Below are positions 16,897 through 26,845 of a stretch of 64,000 nucleotides of DNA, in pieces. Under the pieces are notes generated by a model. The model was not told where the DNA came from, did no database searches, and saw only the letters and a list, made by a program, of their open reading frames with translations. The stretch comes from JAJECS01 sp965243625 (GTDB lineage: Bacteria > Chloroflexota > UBA11872): positions 1,054,001-1,118,000 of the forward strand of contig CBDEVI010000002.1 in the NCBI GenBank assembly GCA_965243625.1, read 5' to 3'. The position numbers were made by a program, and so were the translations under genes. How positions within the stretch are numbered: the stretch's first letter is position 1; each line of letters starts with the position of its first letter.

Positions 16897-17793
16897 CTAG
16901 ATGGAAGTGAGACTCCGCAGATACGCCCGCCGCTTTGCGAGCGCGTCGAACGCCGTCGTGCCGGGGGTGTCGTGATCCGATGCCAGCATTGCTGTCGGGT
17001 CGGCGCGAATGAGCTCTCGCGCCACCCGGATGGTGTCCGCCGCCGGCATCGTCAGGCACCGCGCGTCGCCGATTCGGGTTTCCCGTTGAATGCCCTCCAG
17101 GTGCGGCTCGATAGCGGGAAAGCCCGATGACATGCCGCCAACGTTGCGCACCGCAGTCCAGCCGCGCGGATCGTCGGCCACGCGCGCAAAGCGCGTGAAG
17201 CCGCCGCGGTGCTCCAGGTTTTCCGCCACGTGAATCGTGGTGTTCGTTTCGTGCCCGACGCCTAGCAGGAGAATCCACGCGCCCTGCTTCGCGGCAGCCT
17301 CGAGGACGGCGAGCGGTCGGTCGGCGGTCCCGTGGGCCAGCAGCTCGGGCGCGCGCGGCCCGACACCGGAAAAGCTGCAAATCGGCGCTGGGCTCCGCGT
17401 CGCTTCCGGCTCGGCGGCCAGCGCCGCCGCGATGGCGCCCATATTGCGGTCGATCGGTCCGTCCACTTGGTGAACCGGCGTTCGACGCACGGCCTCGTTG
17501 AATTCCTGCCAGGTTGCGGTCGGGGTGCCGGCGTTGAAGGGAATATCGCTGTCCGGCGGCGACGGCAACCGGGCCAGGTAGGTGAACGCGGGCGCGATGA
17601 TCGTGGGAATCACTGAGCGCACGGCGGCGACCACCGTGTCGGCGCCGCCCGCCACCCAGCCAAAGGCGCTCAGCGACGAGTGGACCACGACGATCTCGAC
17701 GCCGGCGAGTCCCAGCGCCCGCAGACCGTCGACGATGTCGTCGGGGGTCACGACCGACCGGGAGTCGTCGGCGGCGTCTGGCTGGTCGGTCAC
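16897..17793 (-). CDS. aminoglycoside 3-N-acetyltransferase (AAC(3)) family protein
   Basis: 298 residues with AAC(3) family blocks. VVHSSLSAFGWVAGGADTVVAAVR near 34 binds the CoA side. A mid-protein RSPAPICSFSGVGPRAPELL segment follows. LLLGVGHETNTTIHVAE near 200 is the family's HE-type signature. Enzymes of this family transfer acetyl from acetyl-CoA to amino sugars of aminoglycosides; many environmental members act on other amines. GTG 17793 is chosen because the 46 preceding codons are Arg/Ser-rich and unlike the family. It lies near carbohydrate-related genes, so a native amino-sugar role is possible. Confidence 0.75.
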   Translation of the reverse strand: MTDQPDAADDSRSVVTPDDIVDGLRALGLAGVEIVVVHSSLSAFGWVAGGADTVVAAVRSVIPTIIAPAFTYLARLPSPPDSDIPFNAGTPTATWQEFNEAVRRTPVHQVDGPIDRNMGAIAAALAAEPEATRSPAPICSFSGVGPRAPELLAHGTADRPLAVLEAAAKQGAWILLLGVGHETNTTIHVAENLEHRGGFTRFARVADDPRGWTAVRNVGGMSSGFPAIEPHLEGIQRETRIGDARCLTMPAADTIRVARELIRADPTAMLASDHDTPGTTAFDALAKRRAYLRSLTSI

Positions 17794-18121
17794 CGTGGCA
17801 TGCGACCCATTTGGATGCGGGATTCGATGGTTGCAGCCGGTGGATGCGCTGTCTATTGGCGTCGCGGTTCGCCTTTGAAAAGGGCGCCTCCGCCTTGAAC
17901 GTGGAGGCCCAGAACAGCTACCCCTCCGCATGCCACCCTACGCCAAGGATGGATTCACTCTGGGCGGCGTTCGGCAGGGGGCATACCCCAAGGATCCGGT
18001 CGAACTCCAGCTGTGCTGGTACTTGCCGCCACCGGGCCGGACGGCTGACCGTTCCGGTCCGCGCTCGCGATCGGCCCCTGAGATTCTGGCGGCAACGTCT
18101 AGCGCTGCCTCCACCTAGCGC
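17794..18121. other. 328-bp gap without a convincing gene
   Basis: A short plus-strand frame (17930-18118) and the N-terminal extension of the acetyltransferase frame occupy this gap. Neither has a ribosome-binding site or recognisable residues. I see no strong hairpin or promoter. Confidence 0.4.
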
Positions 18122-18985
18122 CTACTGCCGTCGGAAGGTCACCGACCAGCGAGCGTCACTCGCCGCGTCCACGCTGACGACGGCATTTCCGGGGGAAAGG
18201 TCGTCCAATAGGCCGTAGCCGACGCGGAAGGTCACGCTGGCCGACCAACCCTCCACAATCTCATTCGCCAAAAGCTCGCGCCCTCCGGCGACAGACTCGA
18301 TCCAGACGATGAAGTTCGTCGGACGGCACGACCCGAATTGACAGTTGCGGTTTCCGGACACCTGCAAGTCGGCGATCCACAACCCCGACGTCAGATTGAC
18401 GTTCCTAGTCGTCGTGCCCTGGCCCGAAACCTGCGGAGGCGCCGGGGCCGATTCAGTAGCGGACTGCGCCCCCGACGCCCCAAAGATCACACCGGTATCG
18501 GTACCGGCCATAAAGGCATCAACTGTCCCACGGTTGATGACGCTAATGGCAATCTCGAGGGCTTGTGATGGTGTTGCGCCGCGCCGGAGGGCCTCGTCGT
18601 AAATGCGCATGAAGTCCGGATGCTGGGCAATTGGGTGCGCCGCCCCCGCTGATGCCGCCGCTTCGTCCGCCTGTGACGCCGGGGTTGCCTCCGAAGCCGT
18701 GGCTCCGGGCTCAATTACGGTATAGCCCAATTCGCGCAACCCTCGAATCGCCGAATTGCGCTGGTCGGTTGCCCACGTGGTGCAGGGGTCCCAGCCGCGG
18801 CGTTCGGCATATCCGCGATAGAAATCCGAGTGGAAGGGGTGCATCTGGCCCAGATAGGTGCCGCCCGGCCAGGCTTTCGCGTCCTGGCAGAAGTCTTCAC
18901 CTTCGTAGTTGAGCGCAAATACGACGCCTACCGAAATCGCCGCAACCAGCGCAGACCCGGCAAGCGCTGCAAGTAGCCGACGCAT
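18122..18985 (-). CDS. exported or membrane-anchored protein of unknown function
   Basis: 287 residues. An N-terminal hydrophobic helix (about 3-25) acts as signal or anchor. Next comes a Cys-containing segment (GEDFCQDAKAWPGGTYLGQ), then an Ala/Glu/Thr-rich linker near 95-115. The C-terminal half is a beta-rich domain with NCQFGSCRPTNFIVWIESV; the two close Cys may be disulphide-bonded. The start is well supported by AAAGGAGGGG before the ATG. I do not recognise the family. It lies upstream of, and divergent from, the 23S rRNA gene. Confidence 0.6.
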   Translation of the reverse strand: MRRLLAALAGSALVAAISVGVVFALNYEGEDFCQDAKAWPGGTYLGQMHPFHSDFYRGYAERRGWDPCTTWATDQRNSAIRGLRELGYTVIEPGATASEATPASQADEAAASAGAAHPIAQHPDFMRIYDEALRRGATPSQALEIAISVINRGTVDAFMAGTDTGVIFGASGAQSATESAPAPPQVSGQGTTTRNVNLTSGLWIADLQVSGNRNCQFGSCRPTNFIVWIESVAGGRELLANEIVEGWSASVTFRVGYGLLDDLSPGNAVVSVDAASDARWSVTFRRQ

Positions 18986-19186
18986 AGGTCCCCTCCTTTA
19001 GCCGAGGTCTCCAAACCGACTTCCACGGGAACCGATTCGCTGCACAGCCGGAATCTGCGGCTCAGCTTGACGTGAGACTGCCTAACGGCGCGCGACTGAC
19101 CGACCGACGAATCGCGGTGCGCGTGGGGCGCGGAGAATAGCATCGCTCGCCGCTCCAAGCGATCCTGAATCGAGTCGAGCGTTCTA

Positions 19187-19215
19187 TTGACGGCGCCACT
19201 CGGCGTGCGTATGCT
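19187..19215 (+). promoter_or_regulatory. sigma-70 promoter of the 23S-5S rRNA unit
   Basis: TTGACG at 19187-19192 and TATGCT at 19210-19215 are separated by exactly 17 bp, a near-consensus sigma-70 promoter. Transcription would start near 19222, about 110 nt before the mature 23S. The leader contains CCTTGACAACTGAAGAG (19286-19302), a type of element common in bacterial pre-23S leaders and spacers. Confidence 0.7.
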
Positions 19216-19304
19216 TGGCGTTCTGGGCGCAAGCTATGCCTTGCGTCACTGTGCCTCGGGTGCCGATCGGCGGTGCGCGGGTGAACCTTGACAACTGAAG
19301 AGCA

Positions 19305-19334
19305 CGCAAAGCTGCAGTTTTGCCGGTCTAACGA
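19305..19334 (+). other. 5' arm of the pre-23S processing stem
   Basis: These 30 bases pair with 22425-22454 across the whole 23S gene, with one mismatch and one G-U pair. A long stem closing the pre-23S is the RNase III substrate used to excise 23S from its precursor. Confidence 0.8.
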
Positions 19335-22424
<3,090 letters not shown>

Positions 22425-22454
22425 TCGTTAGGCCGGCAACACTGCAGCTTTGCG
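22425..22454 (+). other. 3' arm of the pre-23S processing stem
   Basis: Complementary to 19305-19334 over 30 positions with a single true mismatch. It lies between the 23S 3' end and 5S, so processing at this stem would also free the 5S precursor. Confidence 0.8.
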
Positions 22455-22472
22455 TACCCTTCCGGAGTTCGG

Positions 22473-22594
22473 TTTCCCGGTGACTCGAGCGACGAGGCCA
22501 CACCTGTTCCCATCCCGAACACAGTCGTTAAGCTCGTCAGCGGCGACAATACTGCCGGGGCAACCTGGTGGGAAGATAGCTCGTTGCCGGGAAA
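22473..22594 (+). rRNA. rrf: 5S ribosomal RNA
   Basis: About 122 nt. The terminal helix pairs TTTCCCGGTG with the 3' end GCCGGGAAA. The conserved loop B/C region CACACCTGTTCCCATCCCGAACACAGTCGTTAAGC is clear, and the 3' part carries the loop E/helix IV sequence with TGGGAAGATAG. It follows 23S by about 48 nt and is surely co-transcribed with it. Confidence 0.95.
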
Positions 22595-22653
22595 TCCAAC
22601 GCCGCAAGGCCCCGCCATTCGGTCGCGAAGACGGCTCACCTAGGTAGGACGGT

Positions 22654-23403
22654 GTGCCTCAGCCACGAGCCGTCGACCTCACGCAGTTCCATGCCCGCAT
22701 GGTGCGTAACGCCCGCACCTTGGACGAGTTCTATGCCGCCATGGAGGCCTGGACCAACGCCATCGTCGCGGCCAGCCCCATCCTGGTCTGTCAGGAGGGG
22801 TGCGCCCGCTGCTGCAAACACCAGGTCTTGGTGGGCGAGCCCGAGTGGGCGCACATCTTGCGCTGGATGCACGCCAACCTGACGCCCGAGCATCGACGGC
22901 GCATCGTCCGCCGCACGCGTGACCAGCTTCACCAGCCGGGCAATCCGCTTGCACGCTGGCTCGGCATGCGCGGCCGGTCAAGCCGCGTCTTGATGCGCTC
23001 GGTGGCCCGCGGCGCGGCCGTTGAGGCCACGCGCTGCCCCATGCTCGACGACGACAACCGCTGCGCGATCTATCCAGCCCGCCCATTCGTCTGCCGCGCC
23101 TATGGCCGGTCGGCGCTGGCCAACGGCTCCCTCATGCTATGCGACATCTTCGCCGGCCGGATTCGCCAGGCGCCCGGGGTGGAGCACACGCTCAACCTCG
23201 CGCCCATGCCGCTGACGTCACAGGCCTACCTGGCGCTCAACCGGGGCGCCGCTCCCGACGCGCCGGGCCAATTCACGCTCATGTCGGCGCACGTGCTGCG
23301 TCACGCCGCCGGCGACGATGACCTGGCGACGGATCCCGTTCCCCTGGCCGACGAGACCTGTTACCCGGTCGTCGCCGAGGACGCCTTCGACAGCGGATAC
23401 TAG
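22654..23403 (+). CDS. YkgJ-family cysteine-cluster protein, copy 1
   Basis: 249 residues with the CxxxCxxCC cluster (CQEGCARCCKHQ near 46) and a second cluster, CPMLDDDNRCAIYPARPFVCRAYG near 126. Together these form the zinc/iron-chelating domain of the YkgJ/UPF0153 family. The biochemical role of the family is not settled; a metal-bound site, possibly Fe-S, is expected. GTG start with AGGTAGGAC upstream. It begins only 59 bp after 5S rRNA, and no terminator is visible between them, so read-through from the rRNA promoter is possible. A close paralogue follows. Confidence 0.8.
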   Translation: MPQPRAVDLTQFHARMVRNARTLDEFYAAMEAWTNAIVAASPILVCQEGCARCCKHQVLVGEPEWAHILRWMHANLTPEHRRRIVRRTRDQLHQPGNPLARWLGMRGRSSRVLMRSVARGAAVEATRCPMLDDDNRCAIYPARPFVCRAYGRSALANGSLMLCDIFAGRIRQAPGVEHTLNLAPMPLTSQAYLALNRGAAPDAPGQFTLMSAHVLRHAAGDDDLATDPVPLADETCYPVVAEDAFDSGY

Positions 23404-23493
23404 TCGGGCAGAGCAGGCAGCGGAGCCGGGCGCGGTTGTCGCGCCGGGTTTGCACCGCGATACTTAGGCATCCGGGAAACCTGATGAGCGGCT

Positions 23494-24303
23494 GTGGCAC
23501 GCAAGCCCACGAAGGCCCAGGCCGTCGACCTGCATGACTTTCACGAGCGCATGGTCAAATCCGCGCGCACGCTGCCGGAGATGTACGCCGCGCTCGAAGG
23601 CTGGTCGGAGCTGGTGGTCAAGGAAAACCCCATCATCACCTGCCAGGAGGGCTGCGCGCGGTGCTGCAAGCACCAGGTGCTGGTGGGAGAGCAGGAGTGG
23701 CGCCTGATCCATAACTGGATACGCCAAAATCTATCCAAGGAGCACCGCCAGCGAATCATGGGGCGTGTGCACGCCCAGGTCGAGCAGCCCGGCAACCCGC
23801 TGGGGCGCTGGCTCGGCATGGGTTCCAAGCCGGCGCGGGTTTTCGTGCGCGCCGTCGGACGCGGCTTCGTCACGGAGTCCACCCGTTGCCCGATGCTCGG
23901 CGACGACAACCGGTGCGAAATCTATCCGGTGCGCCCGTTCGTATGCCGCGCCTACGGCCGGGCGCAGCTGGCTAGCGGCGCCAACATGTTTTGCGAGGTC
24001 TTCCTGGGGCGGCTGCGCCATGATCCGGAGGCCGGCGAGGACATGAAGCTGGAGAACATGAGCGTGATGTCGCGCAAGTACTTCGAGCTGAACGACGGTC
24101 GCGCGTCGGGCGGCGGCCTCTTCACCATCATGTCCGCCCACCTGCTCCGCAACGCCACGGGCAACGGCGACCTCGTCAAGCAGCCCGTGCCGCTTCGCCA
24201 GGAACAGACGCTTCCAGTGGTTCGTCAGGCCGACTTTCCCGAGCGGCGCGTGGGCGGCGCCAAGGAAACCACGACAACGGTTTCGGTGGTGTCCGCGCCC
24301 TAA
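23494..24303 (+). CDS. YkgJ-family cysteine-cluster protein, copy 2
   Basis: 269 residues, a tandem paralogue of the gene before it. The Cys clusters CQEGCARCCKHQVLVGE near 50 and CPMLGDDNRCEIYPVRPFVCRAYGRAQ near 132 are identical in their ligands. The regions between clusters (PGNPLGRWLGM, and MSAHLLRNATGNGD near the C-terminus) are also shared. It adds a Thr-rich tail (KETTTTVSVV). GTG start. The pair must have arisen by duplication; the keeping of all Cys suggests both are functional. Confidence 0.8.
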   Translation: MARKPTKAQAVDLHDFHERMVKSARTLPEMYAALEGWSELVVKENPIITCQEGCARCCKHQVLVGEQEWRLIHNWIRQNLSKEHRQRIMGRVHAQVEQPGNPLGRWLGMGSKPARVFVRAVGRGFVTESTRCPMLGDDNRCEIYPVRPFVCRAYGRAQLASGANMFCEVFLGRLRHDPEAGEDMKLENMSVMSRKYFELNDGRASGGGLFTIMSAHLLRNATGNGDLVKQPVPLRQEQTLPVVRQADFPERRVGGAKETTTTVSVVSAP

Positions 24304-24323
24304 CGGTCCGCTCGCGCCCTCAC

Positions 24324-24686
24324 CTACTTGCCGGCGGCCTGCTCGCGCGCCAGTCGTTCGAAGGCCTCCACGTCGAGCCCGATGATTCGCTCGTCGCCAT
24401 GAACCACGATCGGACGCCGTACCACCACGTTGTTCTCACGCATGATTCGGGTCGCGGACTCGTCGTCGAGATCCTGGTGGGAAATGCCGAGCTTTCGGAA
24501 CGCCGGACTGCGTGGATTGACGAACGCGGCTGCCGAGCCGCCGCCGACGATATCGGCCAGCTCCTCGGAAGTCAGCGGCCGCCGGGCGTAGTCGTGCGGC
24601 TCGTAGTCGACGCCTGCTTCATCCAAGGCCACACGGACCTTGCGACAGGAGTCTCAGGTGCTGCGGAAGTAAAACCGTGTCGTCAT
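24324..24686 (-). CDS. ArsC/Spx-family thioredoxin-fold protein, candidate selenoprotein (in-frame UGA)
   Basis: Read from the ATG at 24686 the frame gives MTTRFYFRST, then UGA (24654-24656), then DSCRKVRVALDEAGVDYE and about 90 further residues without another stop. ArsC/Spx proteins have CxxC at exactly this place (of the form YxxxTCxxCRKA), so the UGA replaces the first redox Cys, giving U-x-x-C. The rest fits the family: RPLTSEELADIV, FRKLGI, and NVVVRRPIVVHGDERIIG. The ATG overlaps the stop of the upstream dehydrogenase gene (ATGA), so translation is coupled. A SECIS-like hairpin follows the UGA. The product (120 residues) would be a thiol-dependent reductase. If UGA were a true stop, the remnant would lack its active site. 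Family assignment is firm; selenocysteine is inferred. Confidence 0.8.
24613..24649 (-). promoter_or_regulatory. candidate bacterial SECIS element
   Basis: On the mRNA the upper stem CAAGG-CCUUG (24638-24642 with 24624-24628) carries a single bulged U on its 5' side, then two C-G pairs and the tetraloop GUGU (24631-24634). A lower CCUG-CAGG pairing extends it. The loop begins 20 nt after the UGA. A bulged U and a G-U at the apex, 16-37 nt after UGA, is the layout recognised by SelB in the E. coli fdhF element. Confidence 0.6.
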
Positions 24687-25735
24687 GTCACCATTCCTTC
24701 GGACGAGTCCGTCCAGTCGAGGACGATAGCCAGCCAGCCAGTCGGTCCCTGCTCGATCAAGCCATACATTTCCGCGGCGCCGGTGTATGGCACTCGATGT
24801 GAAATCAGATGGTCGACGCGCAACTCGCCGCGGGCCATCAGCTCGATCACGTATTCCCGGTTGCGTGGGCGCGGCCACTGGAACCGGTGATACGGCTCGT
24901 GGGGGTAGAAGGCCTGATAGGTGCCAAAGATCGTGAGCTCGCGCCGCAAAAGGTCGACCTGCAACTCGATTCCAACGGCGCCGGGCGCGCTGCCGGTCAC
25001 CGCGATCACGCCCCCGTTGTCGGCGGCGCGGATGCAATCGGGCAGCACCAGCGGCGTGCGCGTCGCCATGAACACGGCGCGCGCGCCGTTGCCGTATGAC
25101 ACGTCCCGGATAGCCGCCGGCGCATCTTCGCGGCCGGCGTTGACCACATGCGTCGCGCCGCTGGCACGGGCAATCTCCAGGCGTCGATCGTCGAGATCCA
25201 CGGCAACGACCGGGTGGGCCCCGGCCATGCGCGCAAACTGCACGATCAGCTGACCCACCACGCCGACCCCAAACACCGCCACGGCGTCGCCAATCGACGG
25301 CTCCGCTCGCCGCACGGCATGCAGGGCCACATCGGCCAGCGACACGAACGTCGCGGCGTCATCGGATACCGCGTCAGGCAGCAACTGCGGCGTCTCCAGC
25401 TTGGTCATCGGGCGGGCGGTTGGCGGAACCAACGCGGCGCTCACGTGTTGCAGCGAGGCCACGATCCGATCGCCCGCGGCGAATCCGTCCGCCTGGTCGC
25501 CGGCCTCAACCACGCGTCCGACCCACGAATAGCCGGGCCGCAAGGCGTCCGGCGCCTCGGTCAGGCCGGCGGCCCGGTGGTCGCCTTCGAGCAGATTCTG
25601 CTCGGTGCCGGCGCTGATAAGCGTGCGCGTGGCTTCCACCAAGAGCTGTGAGGGCGCGGGCTCGGCGACCGGCGTCTCGGCAATCCTCACCTCACTCGGC
25701 GAGGGAAACTCGATTTGGCGGGCAATGCGCGGCAC
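24683..25735 (-). CDS. medium-chain dehydrogenase/reductase (zinc-binding dehydrogenase superfamily)
   Basis: 350 residues. The N-terminal GroES-like part has TRTLISAGTEQNLLEGD where catalytic-zinc members have a CGSD-type motif. The Rossmann part has VFGVGVVGQLIVQFARMAGAHPVVAVDLDDRRLEIA, with a GxGxxG-type NAD(P) motif and an Asp after strand 2 that suggests NAD. The four-Cys structural zinc lobe is absent. It is thus likely a zinc-independent oxidoreductase of unknown substrate. GTG 25735 is chosen by similarity; the frame is open 52 codons further. It overlaps the ArsC-like gene by 4 bp. The 195 bp between it and the methyltransferase hold nothing clear. Confidence 0.75.
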   Translation of the reverse strand: MPRIARQIEFPSPSEVRIAETPVAEPAPSQLLVEATRTLISAGTEQNLLEGDHRAAGLTEAPDALRPGYSWVGRVVEAGDQADGFAAGDRIVASLQHVSAALVPPTARPMTKLETPQLLPDAVSDDAATFVSLADVALHAVRRAEPSIGDAVAVFGVGVVGQLIVQFARMAGAHPVVAVDLDDRRLEIARASGATHVVNAGREDAPAAIRDVSYGNGARAVFMATRTPLVLPDCIRAADNGGVIAVTGSAPGAVGIELQVDLLRRELTIFGTYQAFYPHEPYHRFQWPRPRNREYVIELMARGELRVDHLISHRVPYTGAAEMYGLIEQGPTGWLAIVLDWTDSSEGMVT

Positions 25736-25930
25736 GGCTTCAGCCAACGGGAAACGTCTGCCGGCAAGGATGCCGCACACATGACGCCCTGTCAGGCACG
25801 ACGAGCCACGAGACGACCCGGGATCACGGCACGGCCCTCGCCCGCGAAGGCTCGCGGCCGGATCGCCGGCAGTCGCCCACGCACCGCCCACACGGCAACG
25901 GTCCGACGGAAGAGATGCGCTTGGACTCGT

Positions 25931-26737
25931 TCAGGGCTTGACGGCAATCGCCTCGCCAAACGCAAGCGCCCCGACCGCGCCGACGTGGTTCATCCACTCG
26001 TCGTGCTCGAGGCGCCAGTGATCGAACTGCTCCTGCGTGGCCAGCCCGTATTTCGTCGCCGCCGCGATCACGTCCGCCGAGTAGAACCAGTCGCCGATGA
26101 AGGCGTGAAGAAACGCGATGTCCGCGGGCGCGCTGAAAATATCGAAGGAAGCCGTCGCGTTGATGTCGGAAAACCCCGCCTCGATGAGCTTGTTCTTCAG
26201 TTCCTTGCCCATCTGGGGATGGCCGCCATTCGCTTCGAGCAGATTGCCGAACGTGGCCCACGCGTCCGCCGTGTATTCGGTGTCGGGTTCCAGGAACGAC
26301 GAACCAAGGATGAATTCACGGCTGGCGATAATGCCGCCCGGCTTCAAGACACGCTTCACCTCGGCCAGCGTTCCGGTCGTGTCCGGAACGTGCATGAGCA
26401 CGGCGTGGCAGTGAGCGACGTCGAACAAGTTGTCGTCGAACGGCAGGTCGGTCACGTCGCCGACGTGGAAAGTCGCGTTGCGGTGGCCACCGGCTTCGGC
26501 GGCCGCCCGCGCCAGCTGGATCTGCGATTCTTCGATGTCGATGCCGTGCACCTCGCCCGGATCTACGGCACTGGCCAGTCCGACGGAGATGGTGCCGGGT
26601 CCGCAGCCGAAGTCGAGCACGCGCATGCCGGGCTCGAGCAGCGGCATGAGGTGGGCGGCATGGGATTCCGCGCTCCGTCGATTGAGCATCTGCCGGAACT
26701 CTTCGCTGTAGCCCATCGTGTAGGTGGAATCGGTCAC
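25931..26737 (-). CDS. class I SAM-dependent methyltransferase
   Basis: 268 residues. Motif I is MRVLDFGCGPGTISVGLA and the acidic SAM-ribose residue lies in VHGIDIEESQI. GDVTDLPFDDNLFDVAHCHAVLMHV matches motifs II-III, and VKRVLKPGGIIASRE the post-III region. This is the Methyltransf_11/25, UbiE-like pattern. The C-terminal half is helical and probably sets substrate choice. GTG 26737 has GGGAG upstream. The arsenite methyltransferase Cys residues are not present, so despite the ArsC-like neighbour it is not an obvious ArsM. Confidence 0.85.
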   Translation of the reverse strand: MTDSTYTMGYSEEFRQMLNRRSAESHAAHLMPLLEPGMRVLDFGCGPGTISVGLASAVDPGEVHGIDIEESQIQLARAAAEAGGHRNATFHVGDVTDLPFDDNLFDVAHCHAVLMHVPDTTGTLAEVKRVLKPGGIIASREFILGSSFLEPDTEYTADAWATFGNLLEANGGHPQMGKELKNKLIEAGFSDINATASFDIFSAPADIAFLHAFIGDWFYSADVIAAATKYGLATQEQFDHWRLEHDEWMNHVGAVGALAFGEAIAVKP

Positions 26738-26845
26738 TTCGCCGCTCCCTTTGGCGTGTGGCCGGTCATAGCCCGGCATATTGACGCGGACCGATCAGCG
26801 CAGACTGTGCCCGAGACGGCGCACACCGCAGCGCCTGGCAAATGA

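Noticed and set aside
16772..17380. Long N-terminal extension of the small membrane protein frame
   Set aside because: It overlaps the acetyltransferase gene in another frame and is Arg/Gly-rich without domain features; a strong ribosome-binding site supports the start at 16771.
17930..18118. 62-codon plus-strand frame in the gap before the secreted protein gene
   Set aside because: No ribosome-binding site, no recognisable family, composition typical of chance frames in GC-rich DNA.
24324..24632. ArsC-like gene starting at an internal codon after the UGA
   Set aside because: That reading lacks the first strand and the redox motif, has no good ribosome-binding site, and leaves the ATGA overlap and the CxxC-matching UGA unexplained.
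25931..26737. Methyltransferase as an arsenite methyltransferase (ArsM) paired with ArsC
   Set aside because: The conserved Cys residues needed for arsenite binding are absent; it fits a general UbiE-like methyltransferase.
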